Positions 35,275 through 47,022 are shown, counted from the first letter of the stretch. The stretch is DNA of 64,000 nt from Enoplolaimus lenunculus (GCA_030248215.1 JASANG010001915.1:78731-142730), one strand, 5' to 3'. The notes: generated from the letters alone by a model not told the origin. Translations and numbers: made by a program.

Positions 35275-35385
35275 CAAGGAGTTTTTTGACCGTAACTATT
35301 GCAGACCACACTGGTTTGCCAAATCCTTTGGCACAAATATTCCCTACGTACCAGGATACCAATGTACGAAATTTAAACGATAGAG
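35275..35385 (+). CDS. Candidate internal exon beside the minisatellite
   Basis: A strong CACTTTCAG acceptor and AGAG|GTATGA donor bound 37 codons, phase 1 in and out. Peptide RSFLTVTIADHTGLPNPLAQ then IFPTYQDTNVRNLNDR. Codon structure is good. If the donor is not used the frame stops at 35420. Upstream sequence is the minisatellite, so that may be intronic. Not recognised. Confidence 0.42.
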
Positions 35386-35674
35386 GTATGATATTACTTG
35401 AGCACCAACATGCGAAATAAACTGAAAATACGCGCTTGAGATGCGCGAATCATATATATGAACACTACTGTGTTCATATGATTAGTAGTTAAAGCAACTT
35501 CTGGACTAGAACAACGCATATTTATTGTTTAAGTTTCCGTTTAGGCTCCAAATTGAGACACCACATTTGTTCCCATAATCGAAAATAACAGGTTGATATT
35601 TCGCTCTACTGTTTATACTGAAGTTGTATGACAGACTCATGCTTAGGTTTCAGTTTTGATTGCTTAGTGTTTTC

Positions 35675-35833
35675 GACCCATGTAAACATCAGAGGTGGAA
35701 GGTTTATCTGAGGTTTAGGCTTAGACTTAGCAATATCCTCATTCTTACGCTTTTAGGCTTAGGCTTTATAGGCTTAGACTTAGGGTTAGAAATATGCTTA
35801 TAATACTGTTACGCCCTGTTATTTACATTGGCC
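35675..35833 (-). mobile_element. TTAGGC-TIR element
   Basis: Ends GACCCATGTAAACATCAGAGG and GCCCTGTTATTTACATTGGCC; degenerate TTAGGC arrays. Flanks match only loosely. Confidence 0.6.
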
Positions 35834-35920
35834 GTTTTTGTGTATAGAAGGGGGGGTTGCAGAAAGTATAATAAAAAAGCATAAGAAACAGCAGGCCAGG
35901 AATTCCAAGCGTCGCAATTA

Positions 35921-35935
35921 CCCCCCCCCCCCCAG
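35921..35935 (+). repeat. Poly-C run
   Basis: About 15 consecutive C bases; a simple homopolymer. Confidence 0.8.
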
Positions 35936-35989
35936 AATGATTCATAATTCAATAATTCCGCGAGTATTTTTCAGATTAAAACGACACAA

Positions 35990-36795
35990 ATACATTTATG
36001 ACACAATACCATAAAAGACAGTGTATTAAAAGCGAACGAGTGCATCGACCACGTTGATGCATATGACAATTGTACCCGTGTATTACCTACGCCGTTGTTA
36101 ATACTTGTTTATGTGTTTTTGACGTTTTTCTGACGAAAAATTTTCCTAACAACGCGTGGCTTTGAGTATGACGTATTTTGTTAAAACAACTCATGATTGC
36201 TGTTTAAAGCAACGTTCTTGACCAGTATGTTTGCTCTTTTGTGTCCGCTGATACATATAAACCGAAGCGAATAATTTTCGCTTTTTGTTATCTGTACATC
36301 GAAATATCGCACAAAATTGCTAGTTCACCTGCGTAAATAAAGTTTAATGTGATCGATTGGTTGCATGATACCTTTGAGTAAGTACGAAACGAATTTTTAT
36401 TCAAGTTTCTCGCTTTCACCTTGAACGGAAAAGGTTTCATTTGATTTTTGGTACAATTTTAATCACAGAGAATCTAAAAATCTTTTCAATACTACACTGC
36501 ACGTTTTCGGTTTTAAAAAAGCGTTTATATTGATGGTGTCAAACCGACGTTTTGCTGCTCAGAGTTTGAAATCCCGAACGCATAAACTAAGAAACGGATT
36601 GCGATTGTTGGAAAGAAAATTAATAGTAAATGTTACGTCTAGATCCTCGCTCGTATAGCGTGCGAGGCTTTGTTCATAGCTGCACGGTAAAAGGGCTATT
36701 CTGAAGGATCTAGTGATCCAAAAAACGTTTCGAACCCAAGCAAAACTTAAATTTTTCGTTTGGAAACATCAATTTTAAAAATTGTGTCCAACACC
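35990..36795. other. No supported gene
   Basis: AT-rich sequence without frames, termini or repeats I can call. Confidence 0.5.
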
Positions 36796-36803
36796 AACTT
36801 TTC

Positions 36804-36943
36804 GGCCCATGTATAAAACAGGGTCGGATCGTTTTCCGGAGGGGCTATAATAAAGTGGCTTAGGAATAGGCTCATCCGCACGCTAGGCTGAGGCTTAGGA
36901 ATATGCTTATACTGCTGTTCCAGCCCTGTTCTATACATGGGCT
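36804..36943 (-). mobile_element. TTAGGC-TIR element, perfect target duplication
   Basis: 140-bp copy; left GGCCCATGTATAAAACAGGG, right CCCTGTTCTATACATGGGCT, identical aacttttc flanks (36796-36803, 36944-36951). Its core is short, with few hexamers. Confidence 0.85.
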
Positions 36944-37852
36944 AACTTTTCGATCGATCGTAAATTGTTGAAAACTCAACCAATACTTGTAACTAATGGT
37001 TATTTTCTAAATAAATCCCTACTGCTAATCTTAGCTTCAAGCCTAGATTAAAAGACCCTGCTTGAAGTACGAGAAGCGCTTAAAATATCGTTTAATTTTC
37101 AGAGGCGTAGCTAGAATTTCATTTTGGGAACAATGACCTCGCCTGAAACTTTTGTGGGCGAACATAACTAGCGAGAAAACTATTTGATCTCTGCAAATTA
37201 TTTCATAGCTTGCAAAGTGTGCCCGTTTTTGGATCTTTTCGGAAATTTCAAATCGCTTTATATACTCCCCTGACCATTTTTATACGATTCCGTAAACGTT
37301 TGAGCTTTCGAATGAAAATTTGCTTTATAGTAGTACAGCGTTTCGGGATTTTCTACCTTTAGTGCTATAAGGTTAGAAATTATCGTACCAATTGCAGCAG
37401 TTGCAAAACTAATTATATTAAAATGTGATCAAATTATATTTTGATGTCAAATTAAATCCGTCACAGAAATCAAACGTCCCGATGCTTTTGTTTATTAATG
37501 CTGAGCGAGCACTGATTGGAATATGTGAGCTCATTTCAACGTTCCTTTATCTAAATCTATCGTTGAGATTTGTCAATTTACGAATTACGTAATTTGTAAC
37601 GCAACTCATATAGTGTAAGAAACCTGCTAAAACCACCATGTAAATTTAGAATTTAACGTACCTGCACGCTTGCGCTCAGATTAACAATGTCTCAAACGTG
37701 CCGAACGGTTATACCGTGAAAACTGCACGCGAAGAGCGGTTAACGAACGAGATAAAGCCCAGTTGAAGAACTAAGGATAAAATAATACCTACACCACCTT
37801 TATATATTTTTGACAAATTTTTCATGGCGAAATTGAATGCTTCAAAAATTCG

Positions 37853-38064
37853 GGCCAATGTAAAGAATATCGGCGGAACAGTATTAAAAACATATTCCTA
37901 AACATAAAGCCTAAGCCTATGCCTAAGCCTAAGCGTAAGAACGAGTATATTTCTAAGGGTAAGCTAAGTCTAAGCCTAAGCAAAACAAAAAAATAGTCTA
38001 AAGCTTAAGTTTACTCATATCTAATCCCACAGAAAACGTTCCGCCCCTGATCTTTACATGTGCC
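37853..38064 (+). mobile_element. TTAGGC-TIR element
   Basis: GGCCAATGTAAAGAATATCGG to the right end CTGATCTTTACATGTGCC, with CCTAAG repeats and the family's GTCTAAAGCTTAAG right arm. No matching flanks. Confidence 0.7.
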
Positions 38065-38428
38065 CACTTTCTTACACGAATCTAAGTACAAGCTACAATT
38101 AGCATTCGATTCTTACAATTTAGTTTTACTAGTTTAAACATGCCAAGCAGTTAATCTAGTTGCGTTTGATATTTAATTTTTGAAATATTATTGTCGAATA
38201 GTTTCTGTGTATCTTAAATTTAACCTTAGCTTGATTAAAACACGATCTCAGATGGAATAATTAAGACGAAGAATGGTTCAAGCTATGGCCTGCTGAAACT
38301 AACCGTTGGTTGTAGTAACGACACATGCAGTTAAAAATTATTCCGGCAAATCGTTCACAAAACATGGATATTGAATAAAAATTGAACAATCATACTTATC
38401 CCATTTAGAAATTGCGTGTTTGTTACGC

Positions 38429-38686
38429 GTGGTTTACTTTAATTTTCACCAGCCTGTTGAATTTTACACCGGCAATCGACGCTTGCTTAATGACAGGTTT
38501 CAAAAAATTTTAACCGACAGCTGCTTTTTTTTGAAAATGTAAGTAGCCGTCGATGCCTGATTATTTTAAGAATATGATGTTCCTGCATTGAAATAGGCTT
38601 TGTTTCAGATGTAAACGGCAACTGCTTTATTGCCGTTTTTTGATTAACAGTATATTCCACACAGCGGTGAAAATTAAAGTAAACCA
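38429..38686. mobile_element. MITE-like element, about 22-bp exact inverted ends
   Basis: GTGGTTTACTTTAATTTTCA at the left is repeated inverted at the right; similarity continues weakly for about 40 bp. No clear target duplication, so the class is unknown. Confidence 0.6.
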
Positions 38687-38896
38687 CTCATTATTACCGG
38701 ATACTTGACGTGATATATTCGGTCAAATCTTGTTAGATCCGCCATCCAAGACCGTGTCGTACCTCCGTTCAGAAAGTTCTATTGATGCTAGCACAAATAT
38801 AGGATCGATCAGTATACTCAGCTGTTGTTCTAAAATTAAAATTAATTTTTTACGTAATTTAGAAAAATTGCATAGCCGTAATTAAAACTTTAGTTG

Positions 38897-39081
38897 CTAA
38901 TAAAATTTTCCTGCTGTTTGTTGTTTTCGGTACCAGAAACGGTTGGTATAGCTCGTAAACGCAGATTGCGAGGAATTCCTGGTTCGCAGTGGAACAAACT
39001 GGGCACAAGCAATTGAAATATAAGACTCGCTTGAATATAGACCATTATCTCGATCTATTATTTGAAATTTAAAATACACCA
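38897..39081 (-). CDS. Candidate last exon, unknown protein
   Basis: AACTATTAG acceptor on the minus strand, then 61 codons (VYFKFQIIDRDNGLYSSESY, ACAQFVPLRTRNSSQSAFTS, ending QTAGKFY, TAG). Good codon structure; enters with two bases. Not recognised. Confidence 0.38.
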
Positions 39082-39473
39082 CTAATAGTTACTTTGGCAA
39101 ACTAGTCGTGCGTAATTAATTGTATCAGTTCGGGGCACATCATATAGAGCCGTCACGAACATTTTACTGTAGATATCCAGGCACTTGAACCTACGGCGTA
39201 CAGACTACCGGTAAACTGCCCTAGCCATAAAGCTACGCTGCCGTACAAACTGTTCGCTACATTTGCGCCTTCTGTCTCTATGTTTTTCACTCAATTTTAA
39301 TTTCGTACAAAATTGCAAATTTTCCGCTTTGCGATGATTGTTCACCGAATGATGATATAACGAGTTTTTAAGGTCAAGACAATTAATTCACTGAAATGTT
39401 TACATCAAACGGTTAAAAACATTAATTCACTTTCCTCTCAATGTAGTTAAACGAAGCAACTGTTTATTTAAAA

Positions 39474-39528
39474 TTAATGATCGGTTTTAATTTATAAATA
39501 AAATTAATGATCGGTTTTAATTTATAAA
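39474..39528 (+). repeat. Short direct duplication
   Basis: AAAATTAATGATCGGTTTTA followed by ATTTATAAA, twice in tandem, about 30 bp each. Confidence 0.85.
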
Positions 39529-39840
39529 ATAATACAACGCTTACGTATTTCGAACAATTATAAGATATATTACTTGCATCTTTTTAATGGGTCATCCACG
39601 TTATAAATTTACACTGTTTTTTAGTCTGTTTTCAACATTTCAACTAATAATTTTAGCAATTTATTATCTTTAAACCTATTCACTCTAAATAATATATTTT
39701 TTAATTTTAATTCCAAATAAGAAGTTTTTGCTGGGAAACTCCAAGAATTGTTAAGTTTAAAAAATGAAATTTTGCAAATGTACAGTGATTTCTAAAACGT
39801 TTTCGTCATATTTATCGGAAATCTCTTTAGTTATTCCAAA

Positions 39841-39982
39841 ATATCTTGTATAGAATAGTGCCGTAACAGTACTATAAGCAAATTCCTAAGCCTAAGCGTA
39901 AGCAAAAAAATAGTCTAAAGATTAAGCTTACCCTGCTGCTGTTCGTCAGAAAAACGTTCCGACCCTGCTCTTTACATGCGTC
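39841..39982 (+). mobile_element. TTAGGC-TIR element
   Basis: Left end CTTGTATAGAATAGTGCCG, right end CCCTGCTCTTTACATGCGTC; flanks attccaaa/attcccaa match at 7 of 8. Only a few hexamers remain. Confidence 0.7.
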
Positions 39983-40046
39983 ATTCCCAAAACTAAACTT
40001 TTCAAAGCACATTTCGTTATGTGGTCATTGTGAACGGTTACGTTTA

Positions 40047-40336
40047 TCACAGCAGTGACAAAGAATCAAGTATGCTTTTACAGAAGTTCAACCTAAATGC
40101 ACTGGAAAAGCCATTGTGTCCGTCCAGAGTATGATTTGAATACAGCGGCGACTTTAAGATGATGATGAGTGATGTATCCTCTTTGCCGATTTTGCATTGC
40201 TGAATAGTTTGCAACGCAAACGGTTCATTTGAAGCTTGCATTGTGCTTTTTAGCCAAATACGTGGAAAACGTGCGAGCATATAAAACAAATTGCGAAATT
40301 TTTTTGCCTTGATCATAATTAAAATATATAAAAAAG
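40047..40336 (-). CDS. Candidate last exon, unknown protein
   Basis: After CTTTCTAGCAG the minus frame gives 96 codons to TGA, including FRNLFYMLARFPRIWLKSTM, EPFALQTIQQCKIGKEDTSL and GFSSAFRLNFCKSILDSLSL. One of the longer non-repeat frames here, with coding-like codons. Enters with two bases; upstream exon unknown. Not recognised. Confidence 0.42.
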
Positions 40337-40526
40337 CTGCTAGAAAGGCGTTTTGAAATTTTAAAATTTCGAAACAAAAATATCCTCCACTCAATTTAAA
40401 AATCTGGCCGCTACTTGAATACGTGCAAAAACTGCCAATATTGTTTAACCAAGTTTACACTATCAGTGAATCGGCCATATTCGCATTTGATTATCCCACA
40501 TGGCTAACGACTTATCAACTTTCATT

Positions 40527-40596
40527 TTAGTTGCTGTACAGATATATTTTTTCGAAGTTTAGCTTCGCTATCGTTGATGCCTTGCGAATTTTAATT
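40527..40596 (-). CDS. Candidate short last exon
   Basis: A textbook TATTTTTTCAG acceptor, then IKIRKASTIAKLNFEKIYLY SN and TAA (22 residues). The frame is also open upstream of the acceptor. Too short to judge. Confidence 0.25.
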
Positions 40597-41704
40597 CTGA
40601 AAAAATATACGACACGGCAGAGATGAGTGTAAGATTTGGCGGTGGTTGGGAACACTTTTTGGGTTGACAAAATAATCACAGTTTTAAACCTCGCTTTTAA
40701 CAAATTTTTCAACCATGCACCAGTTCCGTCATAAAGTATATAGCAACGATTTTAAATTAGTGTTGTATCATTGTATCTCGTTGGCCAACGAACACCCTTG
40801 TATACCCCTCTTGAAACATTTTTAGCCTTCCAACATAAGGACCGGTTTCTTGCCTGTCTTAAACTCTGAAATAATATCTGGCTTCTAACTCTCTTCGCTC
40901 GCTTGGTTTATGGCAGTTCACGCTTGATTATGCCTGCGGCGATGCTCAAGAGAAGTCGTTAAAGTCAAATTACAGATGGGATCATCAGAAAGCAAAATAT
41001 TGCATTGAGATTTAACCCTTTTCATAATTATAAATATTTTGGAGCGCATACGTCGCAACATAGGTATTATGCAAAAACTAACATTAGCATCTTGTATTCG
41101 AATAAATACAAAAATTCAACTGAATATTAGCTCGCTTCGTTTGCGAAGTTTCCTTTAACGGGCACGCAAGTGGCCGACTATTGGACTCAGTCCAAATATC
41201 CATACCCTAATGAATCTCGTGTTTGTACGCAAAGGTATATTTTCACTATTCTATTTTATGTAATTTTTAGCATGTGAGGAAAAATCAGGCTGTCCTTCGA
41301 AAGAAAACACATGATGTCACGGACCGATTGTGGGAGCGAGATGGGAAGGGTTTCGCCAACCTATCTCGGTTTCTCTACCTAGAAATCCCGGATCCACCTC
41401 TGAAAACGTATGTTTTATGCAATCTTTGTGTTCAAGTTATGTTGTCTTCCTGCTTTTGATAACCATCCTACGCGATTGCCGGCACCTGATAAGTTTTATA
41501 GAAGACTTAATTCTGCCTGCAAACGACCTACCTACGAACCATTTTTAACTGCAACAAGACTAATATTCTTGGAATCGTAAAGTGATAAATGCACACGTTT
41601 ATCCTCAAAATATAACTAACTTTCAACATTGAGTTAGGATAAAAGTAATTTAAGCTTAGCTAAAATTTAGAATGCTTGTACCATAGGCGATATATTGATA
41701 TTCT

Positions 41705-42447
41705 GGCCCATGTTACGCTGAGGGCCGTTCCGCTGTCCCGGGACAGTGGGACAGCCGGGACAGTGGGACAGCGGGACAGTAGAATAGCGGGACTGATCTA
41801 CTAACCCATTGTCCCGCTGTCCTATCGTCCCACTGTCCCATTGTCCCGCTGTCCCACTGTCCCATTGTCCCACTGTCCGCTGTCCTACTGTCCCACTGTC
41901 CTACTGTCCCGCTGTCCTACTGTCCCGCTGTCCTACTGTCCCGCTGTCCTATTGTCCCGCTGTCCTACTGTCCCGCTGTCCTACTGTCCCGCTGTCCTAC
42001 TGTCCCGCTGTCCCGCTGTCCTACTGTCCTACTGTCCCGCTGTCCCGCTGTCCTACTGTCCCGCTGTCCCACTGTCCCACTGTCCCGTTGTCCCACGTCC
42101 TGCTGTCCCACTGTCCCGCTGTCCTACTGTCCTACTGTCCCGCTGTCCCGCTGTCCTACTGTCCAGCTGTCCTGCAGTCCCGCTGTCCCACTGTCACGCT
42201 GTCCTACTGTCCAGCTGTCCTGCAGTCCCGCTGTCCCACTGTCACGCTGTCCTACTGTCCCACTGTCCCGCTGTCCTACTGTCCCGCTGTCCTACTGTCC
42301 TAATGTCCCGCTGTCCCACTGTCCCGCTGTCCCACTGTCCTACTGTCCCGCTGTCCTACTGTCCCGTTGTCCTACTGTCCAGCTGTCCATTGTCCCGCTG
42401 TCCCACTGTCCCGGGACAGCGGGATGGCCCTCAGCGTAACATGGGCC
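41705..42447. mobile_element. TIR element carrying an 8-bp minisatellite
   Basis: Perfect 22-bp inverted ends, starting GGCCCATGTTACGCTGAGGG, and identical gatattct flanks (41697-41704, 42448-42455). The interior is about 80 units of CTGTCCCG/CTGTCCTA/CTGTCCCA, with the first 65 bp inverted so the element can fold back. It shares the GGCCCATGTTAC terminus and 8-bp duplication with the TTAGGC-TIR family. Long frames in it are repeat artefacts. Confidence 0.95.
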
Positions 42448-42573
42448 GATATTCTAGTCGTCGAAACGCATAAGCTTTTGTGGAATGTTATTATTGTAAG
42501 TCAATGATGGTTCTTAAACTATAATATAGGTGATGATTTTAGGGCCAACCTTTTCATTATTCATGAATTTTTA

Positions 42574-43304
42574 TTTAACGTGCAAGCGTGCAGCAGCGGA
42601 CGCTAAAACGGATGGGAAGCAAATACGGCGGTTGATCCAGGTGGAGGTAGAGAATGGCGAGATGTATATATACCCCGCTGGCACTGCTGTGGTGAAAATT
42701 TTGCGATACAAATAATTCATCTAAAGCTGAAAATGTGTTTTTAGACAAATAAAGAGCAAAATATGTCGAAGCTGTTACCCAAAATTCAATAATTTTGCGT
42801 CTTCAGAACGATTGGTCAATCCTAAAATATTGAGAAAATTTGTTATAAACATTTTTTAATTCTTTAGAATTTTGGAACACAAAAAGTATTTTCCCTTACC
42901 GTATAACCTTGGATCCGCCACAGCCACTGGGGCAATAGCAGAAGAAACTTCGTGAGATAAGCGAACGAGAAGCAAACCACAATTCTAGTATTGAATACTT
43001 TAAAGAGTGACAGGCATCGGATTTTTTATCATATCCAGATATCGGGCAATTCTTGCAGAATATTTATTTTAATTTCGGATATCATATTCCTAAGTATAAC
43101 CTTGCATTATCGATCAAGCTATTGACACAAGACAGATATACGTTTAATTCAACGGATAGTTGCAATACCGGATATATATCAGTAATGAAGGGTGGCGGTG
43201 GGCTGGCCGAAAATAATATCAGTCCGTAACGGAATAGCAAGGGGGTACCCTCTTGAGATGCCAAATAAATATCAGTCCCGCTCTTATTCCGGTTCACTAC
43301 AGTA
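42574..43304 (+). repeat. 731-bp dispersed repeat, copy A
   Basis: Nearly identical in inverted orientation to 58896-59626. Both keep a GC-rich 45-codon frame near the start (AAADAKTDGKQIRRLIQVEV then ENGEMYIYPAGTAVVKILRY K and TAA) followed by AATAAA, so it may include a last exon or gene fragment. The far end is CACTACAGTA. No class-specific terminal repeats. Confidence 0.85.
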
Positions 43305-43590
43305 CGACCTTTAGTGCAGAAACATTCCTGCATAGGCATTACTGCCATCATCATTATAACGTGTACGAATTTGAGTAACATTCGCTCGTTTGGCAACCTG
43401 AAAATTTAAACCTTGTGTTTACAAATTTTAATTGTCACTGGCAGAACTTTATAAAGCGTAAGCCCAAGCAAAACGTGTAGTCTAGAATCGAAGCGTACTC
43501 TTTTACTGGCCCACCAGAAACCGGGACACCTCGAAACGGAAACATGCGCCTAAAAAAGGATAGAGGTGACTAAAAAAGACACTTTTGCAG

Positions 43591-43886
43591 CATTCAGAGT
43601 AGCTGGCAGAGGCCAAAATATTTTCTCGCTCAGTAGTCTTGCTTGCAAAAACTTTCAAACCATCTTATCCCCTACCGAAATGAATTTATGGCTGTGTCCG
43701 TGGTCAGTTAAGATAAAATTAATGTGTCACCGAAGACCAGCAGAGGAGAAGATATCCTATACTGTCGTGCTAAGCAGCTTATATTGGCGAAGTGTTTTGC
43801 AAAATTTGTTATACCAAAACCGCGTCTTCCAAAACATAGTTATTTTCAAGCCTAAGGCAAAACTTGGTACATGCGTCAAGGATTAG
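43591..43886 (+). CDS. Candidate last exon, unknown protein
   Basis: CACTTTTGCAG acceptor, 97 residues to TAG: FRVAGRGQNIFSLSSLACKN, NLWLCPWSVKIKLMCHRRPA, then KISYTVVLSSLYWRSVLQNL. Strong codon structure, several cysteines, alternating strands. A TTAGGC-element fragment (about 43450-43535) lies just upstream. Not recognised. Confidence 0.45.
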
Positions 43887-44049
43887 ATGAAACGGTACTC
43901 GCCTTACGCGACTTTGTTTAACCTTTATTTTTCGAACAGTCCCAATATTAAAATTATAATTCTAATCTCACCTAATCTTTGAGAGTAGTTTTGATAAGCA
44001 GTGTTTATCCTGTATTTGGTTTTAGATGGCTACCTGGTATTATATATAC

Positions 44050-44211
44050 CGTCAATCCGGTGTTCGTTTTGTAATCATCATTCGAATCAAAGCTTTTTGA
44101 GGGAATTGCATGGAGCGGTCTTTTCAAAAAATATTTTGTTCGTATTTGCTTCGCTTGTTGAATCGATAGTTTCTTCCTGGTTTTGATTTGTTCAGATGTT
44201 GGTGTAAACAT
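44050..44211 (-). CDS. Candidate exon with ATG, basic peptide
   Basis: Minus-strand ATG, 54 codons (MFTPTSEQIKTRKKLSIQQA, then IRTKYFLKRPLHAIPSKSFD) to an ACG|GTATAT donor in phase 0. Good codons; Lys/Arg-rich. A plus-strand option also exists (TTGGTTTTAG directly before ATGGCTACC at 44026). Not recognised. Confidence 0.33.
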
Positions 44212-44766
44212 ATATGATCCACAAATCTGGGGTTAACTGCAGGCCCTCCCTGGATTCGGGCAAATATTTTTCGAGCGTCTAATATTGGTTTCCGATGATG
44301 TTGTTAGCTTTGCGACTTGAAATTTGAATGGATGCATGTTTACTTTGTAACGCAGTCAACAAACTTAGTTTTATTCAAATATTGTTACTGTAACAAGCCA
44401 AACTATTGAAAGGAAAATTGCTATGGAAAAATGGTAAAATGCCTCTCGCGACCTTACAAATACTGAAACTCCGTTTGGCTCCACGCTCGTTTCGCAGGTA
44501 GGCTTTCTTCCGCCATTACGCTACGTGCCTGCATTATATGTAGGCTTCCGATTTTTTCCATCAGTGAAGCTGCGCCAATGTTTGCCTAAACCAAATTGTG
44601 TGTTTTCGGCTAAGACAGGAATCGGTTATTAAGAAAGCCATTTGATCATGAATATTTCTGGTTATTATCCAAACATACAAAACAAATTATTAATAGCATT
44701 AGTTTTATTATTTTATTAAGTTTGTAGTGAAAATGACAAAACACAAGCGATCCTTCAAATTTCTTC

Positions 44767-44860
44767 ATGAAAAATAAAAGTTTGGCAAACTGTGCCCTCC
44801 AAACTATGCTGATAAAATTTTCAAATATTTTGATTTGTTTACAACGGAGTATAATTATAG
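44767..44860 (+). CDS. Candidate first exon
   Basis: ATG, 31 codons (MKNKSLANCALQTMLIKFSN ILICLQRSIII), then ATAG|GTAAGC, a strong donor in phase 1. Frame also open past the donor. A minus-strand frame overlaps, so strand is uncertain. Confidence 0.25.
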
Positions 44861-45169
44861 GTAAGCCTATTCTTTTACAATTATTGCACGATGATCGTGC
44901 AATTTTAGTTGCGAAACTTTGCATTTCGAAGTTTCGTCTTTCGGCTACCTTGAAGTATGGTGGCAATTGCTAAAATTAGCAAATTCAAGATCATTTATAT
45001 TTATTACATATTTTGCTTCCCTTTCCGACCAGTATTTTTTGTCTCTGGTTTCACAGTAATTTGCCGACATTTCGATGCCAGATATCCTATTAGTACGAAA
45101 TCCAAACACTTGTGTTAACATGACGTTTACAGTTAATTAATTTTTTTAACTTTTTAGACACCGCCAACA

Positions 45170-45280
45170 ATGTACCTATTTAGAAAGTTGTTGACTATTT
45201 TAACGTTGAGTATTCTGTTGATGACTTTGGTTTTATATTTATTGTATCAGATGAAACGTAAACCTACGCCAGCAGACTGA
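45170..45280 (+). CDS. 36-residue single-pass membrane microprotein (candidate)
   Basis: A TTTTTTTAACTTTTTAG acceptor is followed by 12 bases and an ATG, the layout of a trans-spliced first exon. The frame MYLFRKLLTILTLSILLMTL VLYLLYQMKRKPTPAD ends in TGA. One hydrophobic helix (about residues 7-26), then a basic tail KRK. ACACCGCCAACA before ATG is in frame too, so a last exon is possible. Not recognised. Confidence 0.35.
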   Translation: MYLFRKLLTILTLSILLMTLVLYLLYQMKRKPTPAD

Positions 45281-45476
45281 GCCAAACTAGCATAGCCAGG
45301 AATTTATCTCGGCAGGTTATAATCACGCGTAAAGGTTTTTCAAAGCGATCGTAGCGACCGGCAAAATATTTTGGCAACTGTAGAGCACTGTATATATACA
45401 GTAAAAGTGCGTTTTTTGAATCTATTCAGTAATCTTGAAAATAATTCACTCTCTATGCCCTTATATATACGATCCT

Positions 45477-45695
45477 CAGAGATGTAAATGGGTAAAGATT
45501 TTTTTATCCGCGGTAAATTTGCAATTCAAGTTTTTCTACATTATTATCTGGTTTCAAGTTTTTTTATGAAAATTTTATGCGGTTAAAGAATTATAAATTT
45601 TTACAATATTCTTTATCTGCGGGCATACCCACGTCAAAATTTGCTTACCCGTTCCGCGTTGACCCGCGGGTACCCGATGATAGCGTGCAGCTCTG
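45477..45695 (+). mobile_element. hAT-like MITE
   Basis: Starts CAGAGATGTAAATGGGTAAA, ends GATAGCGTGCAGCTCTG; flanks acgatcct/actatcct match at 7 of 8. Inner GGGTAAAG and CTTACCCG/GGTACCCG motifs. Similar motif scraps near 24.4, 25.1 and 55.1 kb. Confidence 0.7.
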
Positions 45696-46319
45696 ACTAT
45701 CCTGATAGTGAATATACTACAACTTGCGCGTTCTTTATTAGATAAATATTTATTAAAATCCTAACTTTTATTCGAAACGCACTTCCGAACGGAAGGCCCT
45801 ATAACTACGATAAGTGTCTCTGGGTATTTTTTTCGCCAAAATGTGTAAAATTGTTCAGAATACAAGTGGGCTTATGTACTCCACTCTTTCTCGCGTATTA
45901 TGGCTTAAGATGAGGTGTAGGCTAATGAAAAAGTTTAGGAAAATGATCATGCTTTAGCTGATGGTTGTATATTTAAAACTTTTCGTATACCTAATCGTTC
46001 ACAAGCTTCTCATAAAGTTAATCCTAAGCCTTAGCCTAAAGCTGTGAGAAAAGTGTACAAGAGAGCACAGTTGTAAAGTTATCATTCTTCTGGCATAAAA
46101 GACTATTGTGAAACTTCAACGATATTTTTGTATAGTAAAACTTTGTCGACAGTATCATGGATAATAACATGGGATAAGCTTTAATCTATGGTTCAACTCT
46201 GGCAAACTGTGACAAATACGTCTCCAGATCTCGACTGAAGCTTTTGTGATAAAGTTTAATAGCGAAAATAATTCACAGCTTTCAAATAAATGTGCATCGG
46301 CTTTTGTGCACTTTCGCAC

Positions 46320-46405
46320 CTGACAAGCTTAATCTTAGACTTAGGCTTAGGTTTAAAAACGTTCTAAGCGTTTTTTAAGCCTAAGGTTAAGTCTAAGGTC
46401 AAGTT
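46320..46405. repeat. Inverted TTAGGC tract, element remnant
   Basis: TTAGACTTAGGCTTAGG on one side and CCTAAGGTTAAGTCTAAGG on the other, head to head. No termini. A smaller scrap is at 46018-46045. Confidence 0.55.
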
Positions 46406-46553
46406 GTTAGTTAAATTTGGGTGAAAGTAGACAAGGGCCGTGCAGTTTAGGGCCAAATTGCACCAATCACAAATGAAGTCCTCATTTGTTTTTCTTGCTA
46501 AATGAAATTTGTTTTTGAACAGTGTATTTGACGGGTCATTTGCCAACAACCGA
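46364..46553 (-). CDS. Candidate last exon ending in a TTAGGC tract
   Basis: CTGTTTCTCAG acceptor, then 62 residues: LLANDPSNTLFKNKFHLARK, NEDFICDWCNLALNCTALVY, ending NNLTLDLTLGLKNA, TAG. Good codons and a Cys-rich middle. The last 14 residues are read from the TTAGGC-type repeat. Not recognised. Confidence 0.35.
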
Positions 46554-46798
46554 CTGAGAAACAGCTGAATTAAGAATCGCGCATTTTTCTTTCCTCAAGT
46601 AAGATTTTTGTGAAGTAGTTATATCATCAATTATTCGAACGAAATAAATGACAATCTCAGACAGGCTTCAAGGGTATTACCTTTTCAAATATGTGTAGCA
46701 CCTATCACCAGTTATTAATAGGTTTTGTAGCTTTTGAACCAGAGATTTATGCGGTTCTATTTAGCACATTTTTCGCATTTTGCTTTCCTCAATTTTAG

Positions 46799-47022
46799 CA
46801 TCCGTAATTGCGGAAGTTTGTCACTTTCAAAAGCTATCCTGTTTATCCATAGGTAGAAATAAAGAATGGTCCCCAGAGTGTGGTGTAATAGGGCAGAATT
46901 GGCCCCGTTATAAAACAGGCCACCTTATGTATGACAAATATCAGGATAACCTGTCTGATGTTGTGTCTGAAGCAAAATTGCAACGATTGCCATCAGGTTT
47001 GGAAATTATAACACAAAAATAA
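46799..47022 (+). CDS. Candidate last exon, unknown protein
   Basis: A very good TTTCCTCAATTTTAG acceptor and 74 codons of clear coding structure: SVIAEVCHFQKLSCLSIGRN, EWSPECGVIGQNWPRYKTGH, DKYQDNLSDVVSEAKLQRLP, to TAA. Three cysteines. Enters in phase 1. I cannot place the family; upstream exons not found. Confidence 0.5.

Noticed and set aside
41809-42473. Frames of 164 and 210 codons
   Set aside because: Translation of the 8-bp minisatellite inside the element; repeated VPLSYCPA has no coding support.
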